Shown here: positions 1 through 8,419 of the stretch, in pieces
Layout of the letters: each line of letters starts with the position of its first letter
Position numbering within the stretch: the stretch's first letter is position 1
Source: an uncultured Sphingobacteriales bacterium
Lineage (GTDB): Bacteria; Bacteroidota; Bacteroidia; Chitinophagales; Chitinophagaceae
Assembly (NCBI GenBank): GCA_937991535.1
Contig: CALKHN010000123.1
Location: forward strand, 44,932 to 108,931
Direction: 5' to 3'
Length of the DNA: 64,000 nt
Translations under genes and position numbers: made by a program
Notes under the pieces: model-generated
Seen by the model: only the letters and a program-made list of their open reading frames with translations
The model's database searches: none
What the model was told of the DNA's origin: nothing

Positions 1-116
1 ACCTGATCATTGTTATTCCTAAAAAACACAATCTGCTCAGTAAATTATTTCATCCCAGCCACTCGCAGCGGTTGGTACTGCATACACAGGTTCCTGTAAT
101 GTCTCTTCACGAATAG
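1..116 (+). CDS. Universal stress protein (UspA family), C-terminal end only
   Basis: Only the last 37 codons are in the window; the frame opens at base 3 and stops with TAG at 114-116. The visible residues begin with a hydrophobic strand (LIIVIPKKHNLLSK) and end in HTQVPVMSLHE, the usual close of a UspA domain, where a final strand T-x-x-P-V follows the nucleotide-binding loop. The stop lies 14 bases before the ATG of the PEP synthase gene, so the two are probably co-transcribed. Small cytosolic stress proteins of this family often sit beside metabolic genes induced at low oxygen. The N-terminal part and any ATP-binding motif lie outside the window. Confidence 0.7.
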   Translation, partial: LIIVIPKKHNLLSKLFHPSHSQRLVLHTQVPVMSLHE

Positions 117-130
117 CAGAATCATATATT

Positions 131-2536
131 ATGAAAAAGAATGTTCATATAAAAAAGTTCAGTGAAATCAGTATGGCCGACACCCAAACCGTAGGTGGGA
201 AAAATGCGTCTTTGGGGGAAATGTTTACCAAACTTTCTTCCGGCAACATACAGGTGCCCGATGGGTTTGCCACCACATGCTTTGCATTTGAGGAATTTCT
301 TACGCACAACGCCCTTCATTTGCCATTGCATAACCTGATGAGCCAACTTGATATTTCTGATTTTTCGAACCTGGCGCAAACAGGAATGCAGGCAAGGGAA
401 TTATTCATGCAGGGAGAGATGCCGCCCGGATTCCGGGAAAATATCATCCGGGCATACAAGCAACTGATTGGAGAAGATGTTGCAGTTGCTGTGCGCAGCA
501 GCGCTACTGCCGAGGATCTGCCGAATGCCAGCTTTGCCGGACAGCACGAATCTTATCTTAATATCAAAGGAGAAGTGCAACTGGTAAAAGCCATTCAAAA
601 ATGTTTTGCATCGCTGTACACTGACAGGGCTATCAAATACCGGCAGGACAATGGCTTCCCGCACGAAAAAGTATCGCTCTCTGTAGGTGTGCAAAAGATG
701 GTGCGTTCGGATGCAGGCTCCTCTGGTATTGTTTTTACATTGGAACCCGAATCGGGCTTTCGCAACATCGTCCATATTAGCGGCGTGTGGGGCCTTGGCG
801 AAAACATTGTGCAGGGTACAGTTATACCCGACGAATTTTTTGTTTTCAAACCCACGCTACTGTTGGGGAAAAATGCCATTGTGCAGAGAAGACTTGGTGA
901 AAAGGCTAAGACAATGATATACGGCAACAACGGAGATGCAACCGTCATCAATACCATCACCTCAAAGGAAAAACAAGAGCAGTTTGTGCTCAGTGATGCA
1001 GAAATAATGAAGCTTGCACACTGGGCGGTAACCATCGAAGCCCATTATCAAAAGCCAATGGATATAGAATGGGCAAAAGACGGTATTACCGGTGATTTAT
1101 TCATCATTCAGGCAAGACCGGAAACAGTGCATTCACAGCAGGATCCGCTCATTATAAAAGAATATCGGTTAACCGGAAAAGGCGAGGTGCTGGGCCACGG
1201 TGAAGCCATAGGGTCAAAAATAGTAACCGGCCCTGCCAGGCTGCTGGAATCTCCCCAGGAATCGTATAAGCTGGAAGCAGGAGAAATACTGGTGACTGCC
1301 TTAACCAGTCCGGACTGGGACCCGGTCTTAAAAAAAGCATCCGCAATTGTTACCGGTAAGGGCGGCAGAACCAGCCACGCTTCTATTGTTGCCAGGGAAT
1401 TGGGCGTGCCTGCTGTTGTTGGATGTGGCGATATTGCTGCAAAGATATCAGACGGCGAACTGATCACGGTTTCGTGCTGCGAAGGGAAAACCGGTTTTAT
1501 TTATAAAGGGCAGGTATCATTCACCGAATCACGGGTAGATATTTCAACAATAAAAAAAACGGCTACAAGGGCGATGCTGATTGTAGCCGACCCTGAGCAA
1601 TCATTTAAACTTTCATTTTATCCAAACGATGGCGTTGGGCTCATGCGCATGGAATTTATTATAACGCATTTTATTCGCATCCACCCCATGGCGCTTGTGC
1701 ATTTCAATGACCTGGGAAATAGTGCTGCAAAGCAGGACATTGAGCATATAACCCATTTTTACCCCGATAAGAAAAAATATTTTACCGACAAACTGGCTGA
1801 AGGTATAGGCACTATTGCGGCGGCTTTCTATCCAAAGGATGTAATTGTGCGCATGAGCGATTTCAAAACAAATGAATATGCCGATCTTATCGGCGGAAAA
1901 GATTTTGAGCCTCATGAGGAAAACCCCATGATAGGATTTCGCGGCGCTTCACGGTATTACAATGATCTTTACAGGGATGGCTTCAGGCTGGAATGCGAAG
2001 CCATTAAGAAAGTGAGAAACGAAATGGGATTGGATAACGTGAAAGTAATGATACCGTTTTGCAGAACGGTAGAGGAGGGCAAAAAAGTACTCCTCGAAAT
2101 GCAGAAATCCGGATTACAGCGGGGAAAAAACAACCTGCAGGTATATGTGATGGCGGAAATTCCCAGTAATGTAATATTGGCGGAGGAGTTTGCCCAAATC
2201 TTCGATGGCTTTTCTATCGGGTCTAACGATCTTACGCAGCTTACCCTGGGGCTTGACAGGGATTCAACCATCCTCGGCAGCATGTTTAATGAGCAGGACA
2301 AAGCGGTTGAAGAAATGATTGCTTCTATGATTAAAAAGGCGAAAGCAGCAGGTGTACATGTGGGTTTGTGCGGACAGGCGCCCAGTGATTTTCCTGAATT
2401 TGCCAGATTCCTGGTGGACCAGGGTATTGACAGCATATCATTTAACCCGGATGCGCTGTTTAAGGGGATCGAAAATATACAGAAGGCAGAACACGCCGTT
2501 AAAAGCAGGCGTAACCATACATTAATACCCCGTTAA
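131..2536 (+). CDS. ppsA: Phosphoenolpyruvate synthase (pyruvate, water dikinase)
   Basis: Converts pyruvate, ATP and water to PEP, AMP and phosphate, the entry step of gluconeogenesis, in the cytosol. The 801 residues match the family length (about 790). An N-terminal ATP-grasp (PPDK_N) domain covers roughly residues 15-340, with the VAVRSSATAEDLP signature. The swivelling phosphohistidine domain follows (about 370-455), with GGRTSHASIVARELG and the catalytic His near 416. The C-terminal PEP/pyruvate TIM barrel ends with GLCGQAPSDFPEFARFL, where Cys747 is the expected active-site cysteine. The ATG at 131 follows closely on a UspA gene. All key motifs appear intact. Confidence 0.95.
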   Translation: MKKNVHIKKFSEISMADTQTVGGKNASLGEMFTKLSSGNIQVPDGFATTCFAFEEFLTHNALHLPLHNLMSQLDISDFSNLAQTGMQARELFMQGEMPPGFRENIIRAYKQLIGEDVAVAVRSSATAEDLPNASFAGQHESYLNIKGEVQLVKAIQKCFASLYTDRAIKYRQDNGFPHEKVSLSVGVQKMVRSDAGSSGIVFTLEPESGFRNIVHISGVWGLGENIVQGTVIPDEFFVFKPTLLLGKNAIVQRRLGEKAKTMIYGNNGDATVINTITSKEKQEQFVLSDAEIMKLAHWAVTIEAHYQKPMDIEWAKDGITGDLFIIQARPETVHSQQDPLIIKEYRLTGKGEVLGHGEAIGSKIVTGPARLLESPQESYKLEAGEILVTALTSPDWDPVLKKASAIVTGKGGRTSHASIVARELGVPAVVGCGDIAAKISDGELITVSCCEGKTGFIYKGQVSFTESRVDISTIKKTATRAMLIVADPEQSFKLSFYPNDGVGLMRMEFIITHFIRIHPMALVHFNDLGNSAAKQDIEHITHFYPDKKKYFTDKLAEGIGTIAAAFYPKDVIVRMSDFKTNEYADLIGGKDFEPHEENPMIGFRGASRYYNDLYRDGFRLECEAIKKVRNEMGLDNVKVMIPFCRTVEEGKKVLLEMQKSGLQRGKNNLQVYVMAEIPSNVILAEEFAQIFDGFSIGSNDLTQLTLGLDRDSTILGSMFNEQDKAVEEMIASMIKKAKAAGVHVGLCGQAPSDFPEFARFLVDQGIDSISFNPDALFKGIENIQKAEHAVKSRRNHTLIPR

Positions 2537-2727
2537 TAGTGTAATAAACCATTTATTTATCTGCATCAGCTAATATTACCATTATCTTTGACAGACACTA
2601 CGGGCTGCGTGGCCTGTGCTGCTACAACTTCCCTGAATCCGGTACAAAACTATACCATAACCGGGGTGGCTGTTTTTTGTTTGTAATGGCTGATGCGGCA
2701 GTTTATTGATGATTGTTATCTGTTTTG

Positions 2728-2741
2728 ATGATCTGGATCAT
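2728..2741. promoter_or_regulatory. FNR/CRP-like operator palindrome
   Basis: ATGATCTGGATCAT is a perfect 14-base inverted repeat (six-base arms, TG centre). It fits the FNR pattern TTGAT-N4-ATCAA except for the outermost base of each arm. It ends where a -33-like TTTG starts and lies 60 bases before the kinase start codon. The second gene downstream encodes a regulator with a Crp/Fnr-type output domain, so autoregulation is plausible (inference). Confidence 0.5.
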
Positions 2742-2770
2742 TTGAATTGCATACGGGCGACAGTATTTTG
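2741..2770 (+). promoter_or_regulatory. Bacteroidota-type promoter of the kinase-regulator operon
   Basis: TTTG at 2741-2744 and TATTTTG at 2764-2770 are 19 bases apart, close to the Bacteroidota consensus TTTG-N19/21-TAnnTTTG (the -7 box is one T short). Transcription would start shortly after 2775, about 25 bases before the GTG start. The FNR-like palindrome abuts the -33 box, a position suited to activation. Confidence 0.4.
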
Positions 2771-2800
2771 TACTGAAATACATATCATCTGAGGGATAAA

Positions 2801-4435
2801 GTGGTTAAACATTCCGCTATGGATACTACGTACAATCTAACAGACGCATTAAAAAAAGATTTTTTAGTGGCGCTGTGCAACGGTATTAAAGAAGGCGCTG
2901 CGGTAATTGAGAAAACATCAGGAAAAATTATTTTTTGCAATAGCGCCTGGGGCGAAGTATTTGATATCAACACTTCAGATAATATCAGCATGTTGCCTGT
3001 TTTCGCATCCAGAAAAAAAAAGCTGACAGATACACAACTTTTGTATCGTATTAAAATAGCCGAAGAAGGATCTTTCCATGAACAGGTAGAATATGTGTCA
3101 AAAAATGGAAAGCCATTTTGGGCAGAACTGATTTTCAGGGCGTTTGCAAACAACAACAGATCATATTACCTGGCTGTGATTGACAGGATAGACGACAAGA
3201 AAGAAAATGAACAAAGGATAGCCCAGGAGAAACAACGGCTTGAAACGGTGCTGGAGCATGCCTGCATGGGCATTTTGGAAATAAATAAAGAAGCTGAAAT
3301 TATAAGCATTAACCGTTTTGGCTTAACATTGTTCGGGTACAAAAGAGAGGAAATCATAAACAGGAAGATCGAGGTATTAATTCCGGAAAGATTTCAATTG
3401 AAATATTTACATCGCAGGAAAAAATATACAGTACACCCTCAGAGCAGGCTCATGGTGCCGGGGTTGGATATGTTTGCTATAAAAAAAGATGGAACGGAAT
3501 TTCCGGTGGAAGTGAGCCTGAGCACGTATATAAGAAACGAACAACAATATGTGATAGCTTTTGTAAACGACATCTCTATCCGAAAAAAAGCTGAACTGGA
3601 AATAAAAAAGCTGAATGATGAGCTGGAAGAGACCGTGGAGCAACGAACAGGAGAACTAACGCACGCCATACAGCAACTGCAAATCTCCAAGGAAGAGCTT
3701 TCCATATCCCTGGAAAAAGAAAAAGAGCTTGGCGAATTAAAATCGAGATTTGTTTCAATGGCTTCTCATGAATTCAGAACCCCCCTGAGCACGGTGCTTT
3801 CATCGGCCTACCTGCTGGAGCAATACAATTCCGGTGATGAGCAGCCAAAGCGGGAAAGACATTTAAAACGAATTATTTCATCGGTAAATATGCTAACCGA
3901 TATTCTGAACGATTTTCTCAGCGTTGGAAGGATTGAGGAAGGAAAGATACATGTTAAGTACACTAAGTTTGATGTGCAAAAACTCATTACCTCAGTAACT
4001 GAAGAAATAAAAAACAATCTTAAGCATGAACAAACCATTCATTACCATCACGAGGGTGCAGCCGTGGTATTCCTTGACGCTTCCCTGCTGAAGCACATTG
4101 TAATGAATCTGATATCCAACGCCAGTAAATTTTCCCCTGAGTCGAGCCGGATAAATATTCATACGCGTGTAAATGAAATGCAGTATGTTTTTTCTATAAG
4201 AGATGAGGGTATCGGGATATCGGAAGAGGATCAAAAACACCTGATGGAGCGATTCTTCCGCGGCGCCAATACCACCAATATCCAGGGCACTGGTTTGGGG
4301 CTACATATTATTTCCAAATATGCTGAGCTGATGAGCGGAACTATTCAATGCAGGAGTGCTTTGCAAAAGGGTACCGAGTTTATTATAACCTTTTCTAAAA
4401 ACAATATGCATTATGAAAAAGATCCTGATCATTGA
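2801..4435 (+). CDS. Cytoplasmic PAS-domain sensor histidine kinase
   Basis: A 544-residue hybrid-free sensor kinase with no signal peptide or membrane segment, so it probably senses a cytosolic cue such as redox state or a metabolite. Two PAS domains cover about residues 15-130 and 140-265. A coiled-coil linker (about 265-310) leads to HisKA with MASHEFRTP, where His323 is the phospho-acceptor. HATPase_c follows, with N-box LISNASKFSPE, G1 DEGIGIS and G2 GTGLGLHI, so it looks catalytically complete. The GTG at 2801 follows GAGGGA at 2791-2796; an ATG six codons on (2819) is the alternative start. It overlaps the next gene by 23 bases, so the partner is almost certainly that regulator. Confidence 0.88.
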   Translation: MVKHSAMDTTYNLTDALKKDFLVALCNGIKEGAAVIEKTSGKIIFCNSAWGEVFDINTSDNISMLPVFASRKKKLTDTQLLYRIKIAEEGSFHEQVEYVSKNGKPFWAELIFRAFANNNRSYYLAVIDRIDDKKENEQRIAQEKQRLETVLEHACMGILEINKEAEIISINRFGLTLFGYKREEIINRKIEVLIPERFQLKYLHRRKKYTVHPQSRLMVPGLDMFAIKKDGTEFPVEVSLSTYIRNEQQYVIAFVNDISIRKKAELEIKKLNDELEETVEQRTGELTHAIQQLQISKEELSISLEKEKELGELKSRFVSMASHEFRTPLSTVLSSAYLLEQYNSGDEQPKRERHLKRIISSVNMLTDILNDFLSVGRIEEGKIHVKYTKFDVQKLITSVTEEIKNNLKHEQTIHYHHEGAAVVFLDASLLKHIVMNLISNASKFSPESSRINIHTRVNEMQYVFSIRDEGIGISEEDQKHLMERFFRGANTTNIQGTGLGLHIISKYAELMSGTIQCRSALQKGTEFIITFSKNNMHYEKDPDH

Positions 4436-5471
4436 AGATAACGAAGATATAAGAAGCAATACCGCAGAAATACTGGAGCTGTCAAATTATAAAGTAACAG
4501 TAGCTGAGAATGGAAAAACAGGCGTGTCAAAAGCCCTGGAAAATTTGCCCGACCTGGTGATTTGCGATATCATGATGCCGGAACTGGATGGCTACGGAGT
4601 ACTTCATGCTTTACAAAGGAACGACGCAACAAAAAATATTCCTTTCATATTTCTCACAGCAAAAGCGGAACGTACCGACATGCGCAAGGCAATGGATATG
4701 GGGGCCGACGATTATCTTACCAAACCATTTGACGGAACTGAGCTGCTAAATGCTGTGGGAAGCCGCCTGAAAAAAACAGAACTGTTAAAACAGGATATTC
4801 AGCCCGGCATACATGGAGTGCGCCGGCTGCTCGAAACTGCATCAGGTAAAAGTGAATTACAGGAGCTCACTGAAAACAGGAATGTTAACCGTTATAAAAA
4901 AAAGCAGATCATTTATTCGGAAGGAAATCACCCCACCTGTCTTTATTATGTATTGCGTGGGAAGGTAAAAGCTTTTAAGATCAATGACGAAGGAAAAGAG
5001 CTGGTAACGGAGCTTTTCAGCGCCGGCGATTTTGTAGGGCATATAGCGCTTCTTGAAAATGCCACTTATAAAGATACCGCGGAGACCCTGGAGGGTACTG
5101 ATATGGCAGTAATACCCCGGGAGGACTTTAACGAATTGATTGACAGAAACCAGCAAATAGCCAGGAAATTCATACAGCTTCTTGCTAAAAATGTTTCTGA
5201 AAAGGAGAATCAACTTCTAAACCTTGCATACAACTCATTAAGAAAGAAAGTAGCCAATGCGCTATTAATGATCCAGGATAAATACAGGAAAGATAAAGAA
5301 GAATCATTTACCATAGATATCAGTCGCGAAAATCTCGCCACGGTTGCCGGTACCGCTACCGAATCGCTGATAAGGACACTTGGCGATTTCAAAAATGAGA
5401 AATTGATAGAAATACGTGAAGGGAAGATCAGTATCCTTAATCAGCCTAAACTGGAGAAATTATTCAACTAA
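4413..5471 (+). CDS. Response regulator with Crp/Fnr output (receiver + cNMP-binding + HTH)
   Basis: The 352 residues begin with a CheY-like receiver (residues 3-118): the phospho-acceptor is Asp52 in VICDIMMP and the conserved Lys is about 104 in YLTKPF. After a short linker comes a cyclic-nucleotide-binding-like beta barrel (about 150-265) and a Crp-type winged helix with recognition segment ENLATVAGTATESLIRTL. It lacks the N-terminal cysteine cluster of true FNR. The fusion links phosphorylation by the overlapping PAS kinase to Crp-type DNA binding, and an FNR-like palindrome lies upstream of the pair. The adjacent UspA and PEP synthase genes are plausible targets. Whether the barrel binds a nucleotide cannot be judged from the sequence. 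Confidence 0.85.
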   Translation: MKKILIIEDNEDIRSNTAEILELSNYKVTVAENGKTGVSKALENLPDLVICDIMMPELDGYGVLHALQRNDATKNIPFIFLTAKAERTDMRKAMDMGADDYLTKPFDGTELLNAVGSRLKKTELLKQDIQPGIHGVRRLLETASGKSELQELTENRNVNRYKKKQIIYSEGNHPTCLYYVLRGKVKAFKINDEGKELVTELFSAGDFVGHIALLENATYKDTAETLEGTDMAVIPREDFNELIDRNQQIARKFIQLLAKNVSEKENQLLNLAYNSLRKKVANALLMIQDKYRKDKEESFTIDISRENLATVAGTATESLIRTLGDFKNEKLIEIREGKISILNQPKLEKLFN

Positions 5472-5472
5472 T

Positions 5473-5661
5473 TTAATTGGTTTGCGTGTATAGAAATGCC
5501 CCGCCAACAATCGGAACGCGGGGCAGAGCGCCTTGCAGTGAAGAATGACTGTATTCCTTTCTGGTTTCCCTGAAAGTACTGAGATCCTCAAAACTGATCT
5601 TTCCCCATTCCTGTTTGAATGAACGGGAATTGCTGTTTCTCAAATATGCCGCTATGGACAT
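5473..5661 (-). CDS. Small open frame, possible hypothetical protein (doubtful)
   Basis: A 62-codon frame from an ATG at 5661 to a stop touching the end of the converging regulator gene. The product is rich in Ser and Arg (SRSFKQEWGKISFEDLSTF) and ends in GGAFLYTQTN. I recognise no family and see no signal peptide or membrane segment. Its start lies inside a hairpin (5649-5673), and a second inverted repeat, GCCCCGC/GCGGGGC, falls at 5498-5524, so the stretch may be a non-coding repeat rather than a gene. It fills the 245-base gap between the regulator and the MmcQ gene. Confidence 0.2.
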   Translation of the reverse strand: MSIAAYLRNSNSRSFKQEWGKISFEDLSTFRETRKEYSHSSLQGALPRVPIVGGAFLYTQTN

Positions 5662-5673
5662 TCCCTATAGCGG
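5649..5673. other. Short hairpin in the regulator / MmcQ gap
   Basis: CCGCTAT at 5649-5655 pairs with ATAGCGG at 5667-5673 across an 11-base loop. There is no T-tract, so it is not a standard terminator. It may be a convergent-gene 3' element or a small dispersed repeat. Confidence 0.35.
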
Positions 5674-5716
5674 AGTAGCAGTTAAAATGAATGGTGGAAA
5701 TTTAAATCCGCATCAC

Positions 5717-6046
5717 TCAACGCTTTCTCTTCTTCCTCACCAGTTCATACGAATCATCAATCCACTCTTTCAATATTCCGGAAGAAGCCGATCCATCCAC
5801 AACAATGGTATTCCAATGCTTTTTGTTCATGTGGTAACCGGGCAGTACGCAGGAATATGCTGCCCTGAGTTCTTCCGCTTTATCAGGATCGCATTTTACA
5901 TTGAACCGGAATGGTGCGGTATCCAGAGTAAGCAATAAAAATATTTTTCCGTCTACTTTAAATACTACCGTATCGGGTCCAAAGGGAAGAGATTCTTCTG
6001 TATCTTTTTTTAGGAGACAATAATCGCGTATCTGTTCAATATTCAT
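5717..6046 (-). CDS. MmcQ/YjbR family protein
   Basis: A 109-residue cytosolic protein of the MmcQ/YjbR fold, which resembles a double-wing DNA-binding domain; its biochemical role is not settled. It shows the family signature: N-terminal IEQIRDYCLLKKDTEESLPF, the strands VVFKVDGKIFLLLTLD, then CDPDKAEELRAAY and GYHMNKKHWNTI, with a C-terminal helix ILKEWIDDSYELV. Length is normal (110-120). The ATG at 6046 has no evident Shine-Dalgarno. It is divergent from the sialidase-like gene and converges on the Crp-type regulator gene. Confidence 0.85.
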   Translation of the reverse strand: MNIEQIRDYCLLKKDTEESLPFGPDTVVFKVDGKIFLLLTLDTAPFRFNVKCDPDKAEELRAAYSCVLPGYHMNKKHWNTIVVDGSASSGILKEWIDDSYELVRKKRKR

Positions 6047-6176
6047 GATCCATGCTTTTGTTTGCTACCCGTTTCGTGTCTTTACAAAACGGAAATGGAA
6101 ATAGTCAAATTTAAATCTTTCATTTGTCTGCAATGGAAAAGCTATTGTATATATTTGAATACAATGCCGTTTGGTT

Positions 6177-6217
6177 CATGCGGTCGGTAGCCACCGGAAG
6201 CGGTGTCAGACCGCATG
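6177..6217. repeat. Cruciform, REP-like hairpin in the leader of the sialidase-like gene
   Basis: An outer nine-base perfect stem, CATGCGGTC (6177-6185) with GACCGCATG (6209-6217), encloses an inner stem CACCG (6192-6196) with CGGTG (6201-6205) and a GAAG tetraloop. GTAG precedes the inner stem, as in bacterial REP elements. It ends 30 bases before the preferred ATG of the downstream gene, so it would lie in that gene's 5' leader. Confidence 0.55.
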
Positions 6218-6247
6218 TTGATATTTGAAACCATTAATATCATTATC

Positions 6248-8128
6248 ATGTTTTGTTCAACCCGCACCAAAATAATGTATGCGATATGCCTGACGGTTAT
6301 TTTACTGCCTGCGTATTCGTTCGCCCAAACCGGAAGTGCGAACGAACCTGTTCGCTATGCAGGCGGTGTAACCATTGATCCTTCCGTGCATGAAGGCCGG
6401 CTGCGATGGGCGGTTGGCGCTGAAAGCATACAGGTTATGCGCGCCAACAGGCAGCATGGTGGCATTGACTCGGATTCGGGCTGGACATACAATCATGCGC
6501 CAAACCTTGCCTACCGGAACGGGAAATTTTACCTGCAATATCTCAGCAACCCGGTTGATGAACACATTGCGCCGGGACAAACATTGCTTGCCTCTTCAGC
6601 CGATGGCAGGAACTGGAGTAAACCACTCATTTTATTTCCACCTTACCAGCCACCGGCGGGAGTAAAAATTCCCGAAGGGTACCATGGGTATATGATGCAC
6701 CAGCGTATGGGATTTTACGCGGCGCCAAACGGGCGCTTACTCACGCTGGCATTTTACGGTCATACGGAAGATCCCTTCCAGGAAGGGGGTATCGGGAGGG
6801 TAGTGCGGGAGATATACAAAGACGGTAGTTTTGGGCCAATACATTTTATTCGTTATGAAAGCCATGCCCAATGGAACGAAACCAATACCAGCTTTCCTTT
6901 TTACACCCGGTCAAAAGATACCGGCTTTGTAGCCGCCTGTGAAGTATTGCTGAAAAACAGGCTGATGGTATTGCAGTGGAAGGATGAGGATGATGGCAAT
7001 GATGCCCTGTATGCTGAAAATAGAAATGATGACCACCTTTCCGCCTTGTCTTATTTTCACCGTAAAGACGGTAAAGTGGTTATGCTATGGAAAAAATCAA
7101 AAGCGGCTTTATCGGAAGATGAGGGCGCTACGTTTTCTACACCAGTAAAAGTACCTACACTCATAATGTCGGGCGGTAAAAACTGGGGGCAAAAAACGGA
7201 AGACGGCAGGTATGCCATGTGCTATAATCCTATAGACAACTCGGAATACCGTTACCCTTTAATTATAATAACCGGCAACGACGGAATCATTTTTGATGAT
7301 ATGCTGCTGGTGCAGGGCGAAGTGCCGCCCAGGCGCTTTTTTGGGAGGTGGAAGGATTTCGGTCCCTGCTACACAAGAGGGATATCGGAAGGCAATGGCA
7401 ACCCGCCGGGCAATGATATGTGGATCACCTACAGCATGAACAAAGAGGACATGTGGATTACACGGATACCCGTTCCCGTTACCTATAGTGTAAGCACACC
7501 TGTAAATGATGATTTCAATTCCTTCGTTGCGGGTAAATCAATCCCCAGCTGGAATACCTATTCTCCTCAATGGGCGCCGGTTACCGTAACGGATTTTCCC
7601 GGCGCAAAAAATAAAAGCCTGCAGTTAACCGATGAGGATCCGTACGATTATGCAAGAGCTATAAGGGTGTTTAAAGAAACCACTAAAGCCCACCTGCAGT
7701 TCAGGGTATATGCCGCACAGAGCGACCATGGTGAGTTGTCTGTTGACGTTACCGATCGCTATGGCAACCGCCCCGTAAGGATCAGTTTTTCAGATAAGGG
7801 AAATATAGAAGCAATGAACGGCGGTAAAAGCATTGTAATCCAAAAATACCAACCGGGTGCATGGTACGATTTTCAGCTTATCATCAATGCGGGTATGAAT
7901 GGATCATTCGATCTGGTGCTGAACGGAAAAAAAGTGCTATCACGGGCGGCATTAGCCGAAGCGGTAAAGTCGGTTGAGCGGATCTCTTTCAGAACAGGGT
8001 CGTACCGGGATATTCCCAACCGCAGAACGCCCAATGAAGAATCCGAACCTCCCTTGCCCGGCGCTGATGAAAAAGTTGCAAAAGCGGTGTATTATGTGGA
8101 TGATGTAAGTGTGAGAGGAGAGAGGTGA
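6248..8128 (+). CDS. Secreted sialidase-fold (BNR/Asp-box) glycan-active protein
   Basis: Probably exported: from the ATG at 6248 the product starts with a basic stretch and the hydrophobic segment MYAICLTVILLPAYSFAQ, a clear Sec signal; the ATG at 6275 is an alternative. Frames opened further upstream would start inside the hairpin. The mature protein has an N-terminal six-bladed propeller-like region (about residues 30-420) with Asp-box-like turns (SADGRNWSKP, SEDEGATFS) and arginine/tyrosine-rich strands. A C-terminal beta-sandwich of laminin-G/concanavalin type (about 430-620) has LQFRVYAAQ and VYYVDDVSVRG. This resembles exo-sialidase-like proteins of Bacteroidota and Planctomycetota, but the substrate is unknown; a rhamnosyl- or uronyl-type glycosidase role is equally possible. 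Confidence 0.6.
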   Translation: MFCSTRTKIMYAICLTVILLPAYSFAQTGSANEPVRYAGGVTIDPSVHEGRLRWAVGAESIQVMRANRQHGGIDSDSGWTYNHAPNLAYRNGKFYLQYLSNPVDEHIAPGQTLLASSADGRNWSKPLILFPPYQPPAGVKIPEGYHGYMMHQRMGFYAAPNGRLLTLAFYGHTEDPFQEGGIGRVVREIYKDGSFGPIHFIRYESHAQWNETNTSFPFYTRSKDTGFVAACEVLLKNRLMVLQWKDEDDGNDALYAENRNDDHLSALSYFHRKDGKVVMLWKKSKAALSEDEGATFSTPVKVPTLIMSGGKNWGQKTEDGRYAMCYNPIDNSEYRYPLIIITGNDGIIFDDMLLVQGEVPPRRFFGRWKDFGPCYTRGISEGNGNPPGNDMWITYSMNKEDMWITRIPVPVTYSVSTPVNDDFNSFVAGKSIPSWNTYSPQWAPVTVTDFPGAKNKSLQLTDEDPYDYARAIRVFKETTKAHLQFRVYAAQSDHGELSVDVTDRYGNRPVRISFSDKGNIEAMNGGKSIVIQKYQPGAWYDFQLIINAGMNGSFDLVLNGKKVLSRAALAEAVKSVERISFRTGSYRDIPNRRTPNEESEPPLPGADEKVAKAVYYVDDVSVRGER

Positions 8129-8300
8129 GATGTGAAAGGTGAATTGTGAATGTTTGTGAAAGGCTGCCTGCATTAGCCCATAGCTGAATGCCGATAGCTG
8201 ATTGCCGGAATGGTGAATAGTGAAGTGAGAGGTGAAACGGCAGAGGTGAGAAGTGAAACGAGGGAAGACCTGCAACCTGTACCCTGGCGCACGTTCACAA
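8129..8300. repeat. Non-coding cluster of purine-rich degenerate repeats
   Basis: Right after the stop at 8128 the + strand becomes a run of variants of GTGAGAGGTGAAA (exact at 8225-8237) and GGTGAGAAGTGAAA. It also contains a 14-base tandem duplication, ATAGCTGAATGCCG then ATAGCTGATTGCCG (8180-8207). The complement of GTGAGAGGTGAAA recurs at 35358-35398. Short open frames here are artefacts. The rest of the 291-base gap (to 8419) shows nothing else recognisable. Confidence 0.5.
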
Positions 8301-8419
8301 TTGCACAGGTTCACCATTTTATAATTTAACGCCAGCGGTAAAGCTCAATACCCAGTGCTTGTTCAGCTCATTATCAGAACTGCTGGTTCCTGATGGTAAT
8401 TGAGCCAGCCCTGCGATAA

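Noticed and set aside
595..1035. Long minus-strand frame inside the PEP synthase gene
   Set aside because: It is a codon-bias shadow of a clear gene, with no recognisable domain; many similar shadows elsewhere were left out.
5498..5524. GCCCCGC/GCGGGGC inverted repeat as a terminator of the Crp-type regulator
   Set aside because: No T-tract follows on either strand, so it was not called a terminator.
6203..6247. Upstream GTG/ATG starts for the sialidase-like gene
   Set aside because: They lie inside a stable hairpin and would put 15 residues before a clear signal peptide.
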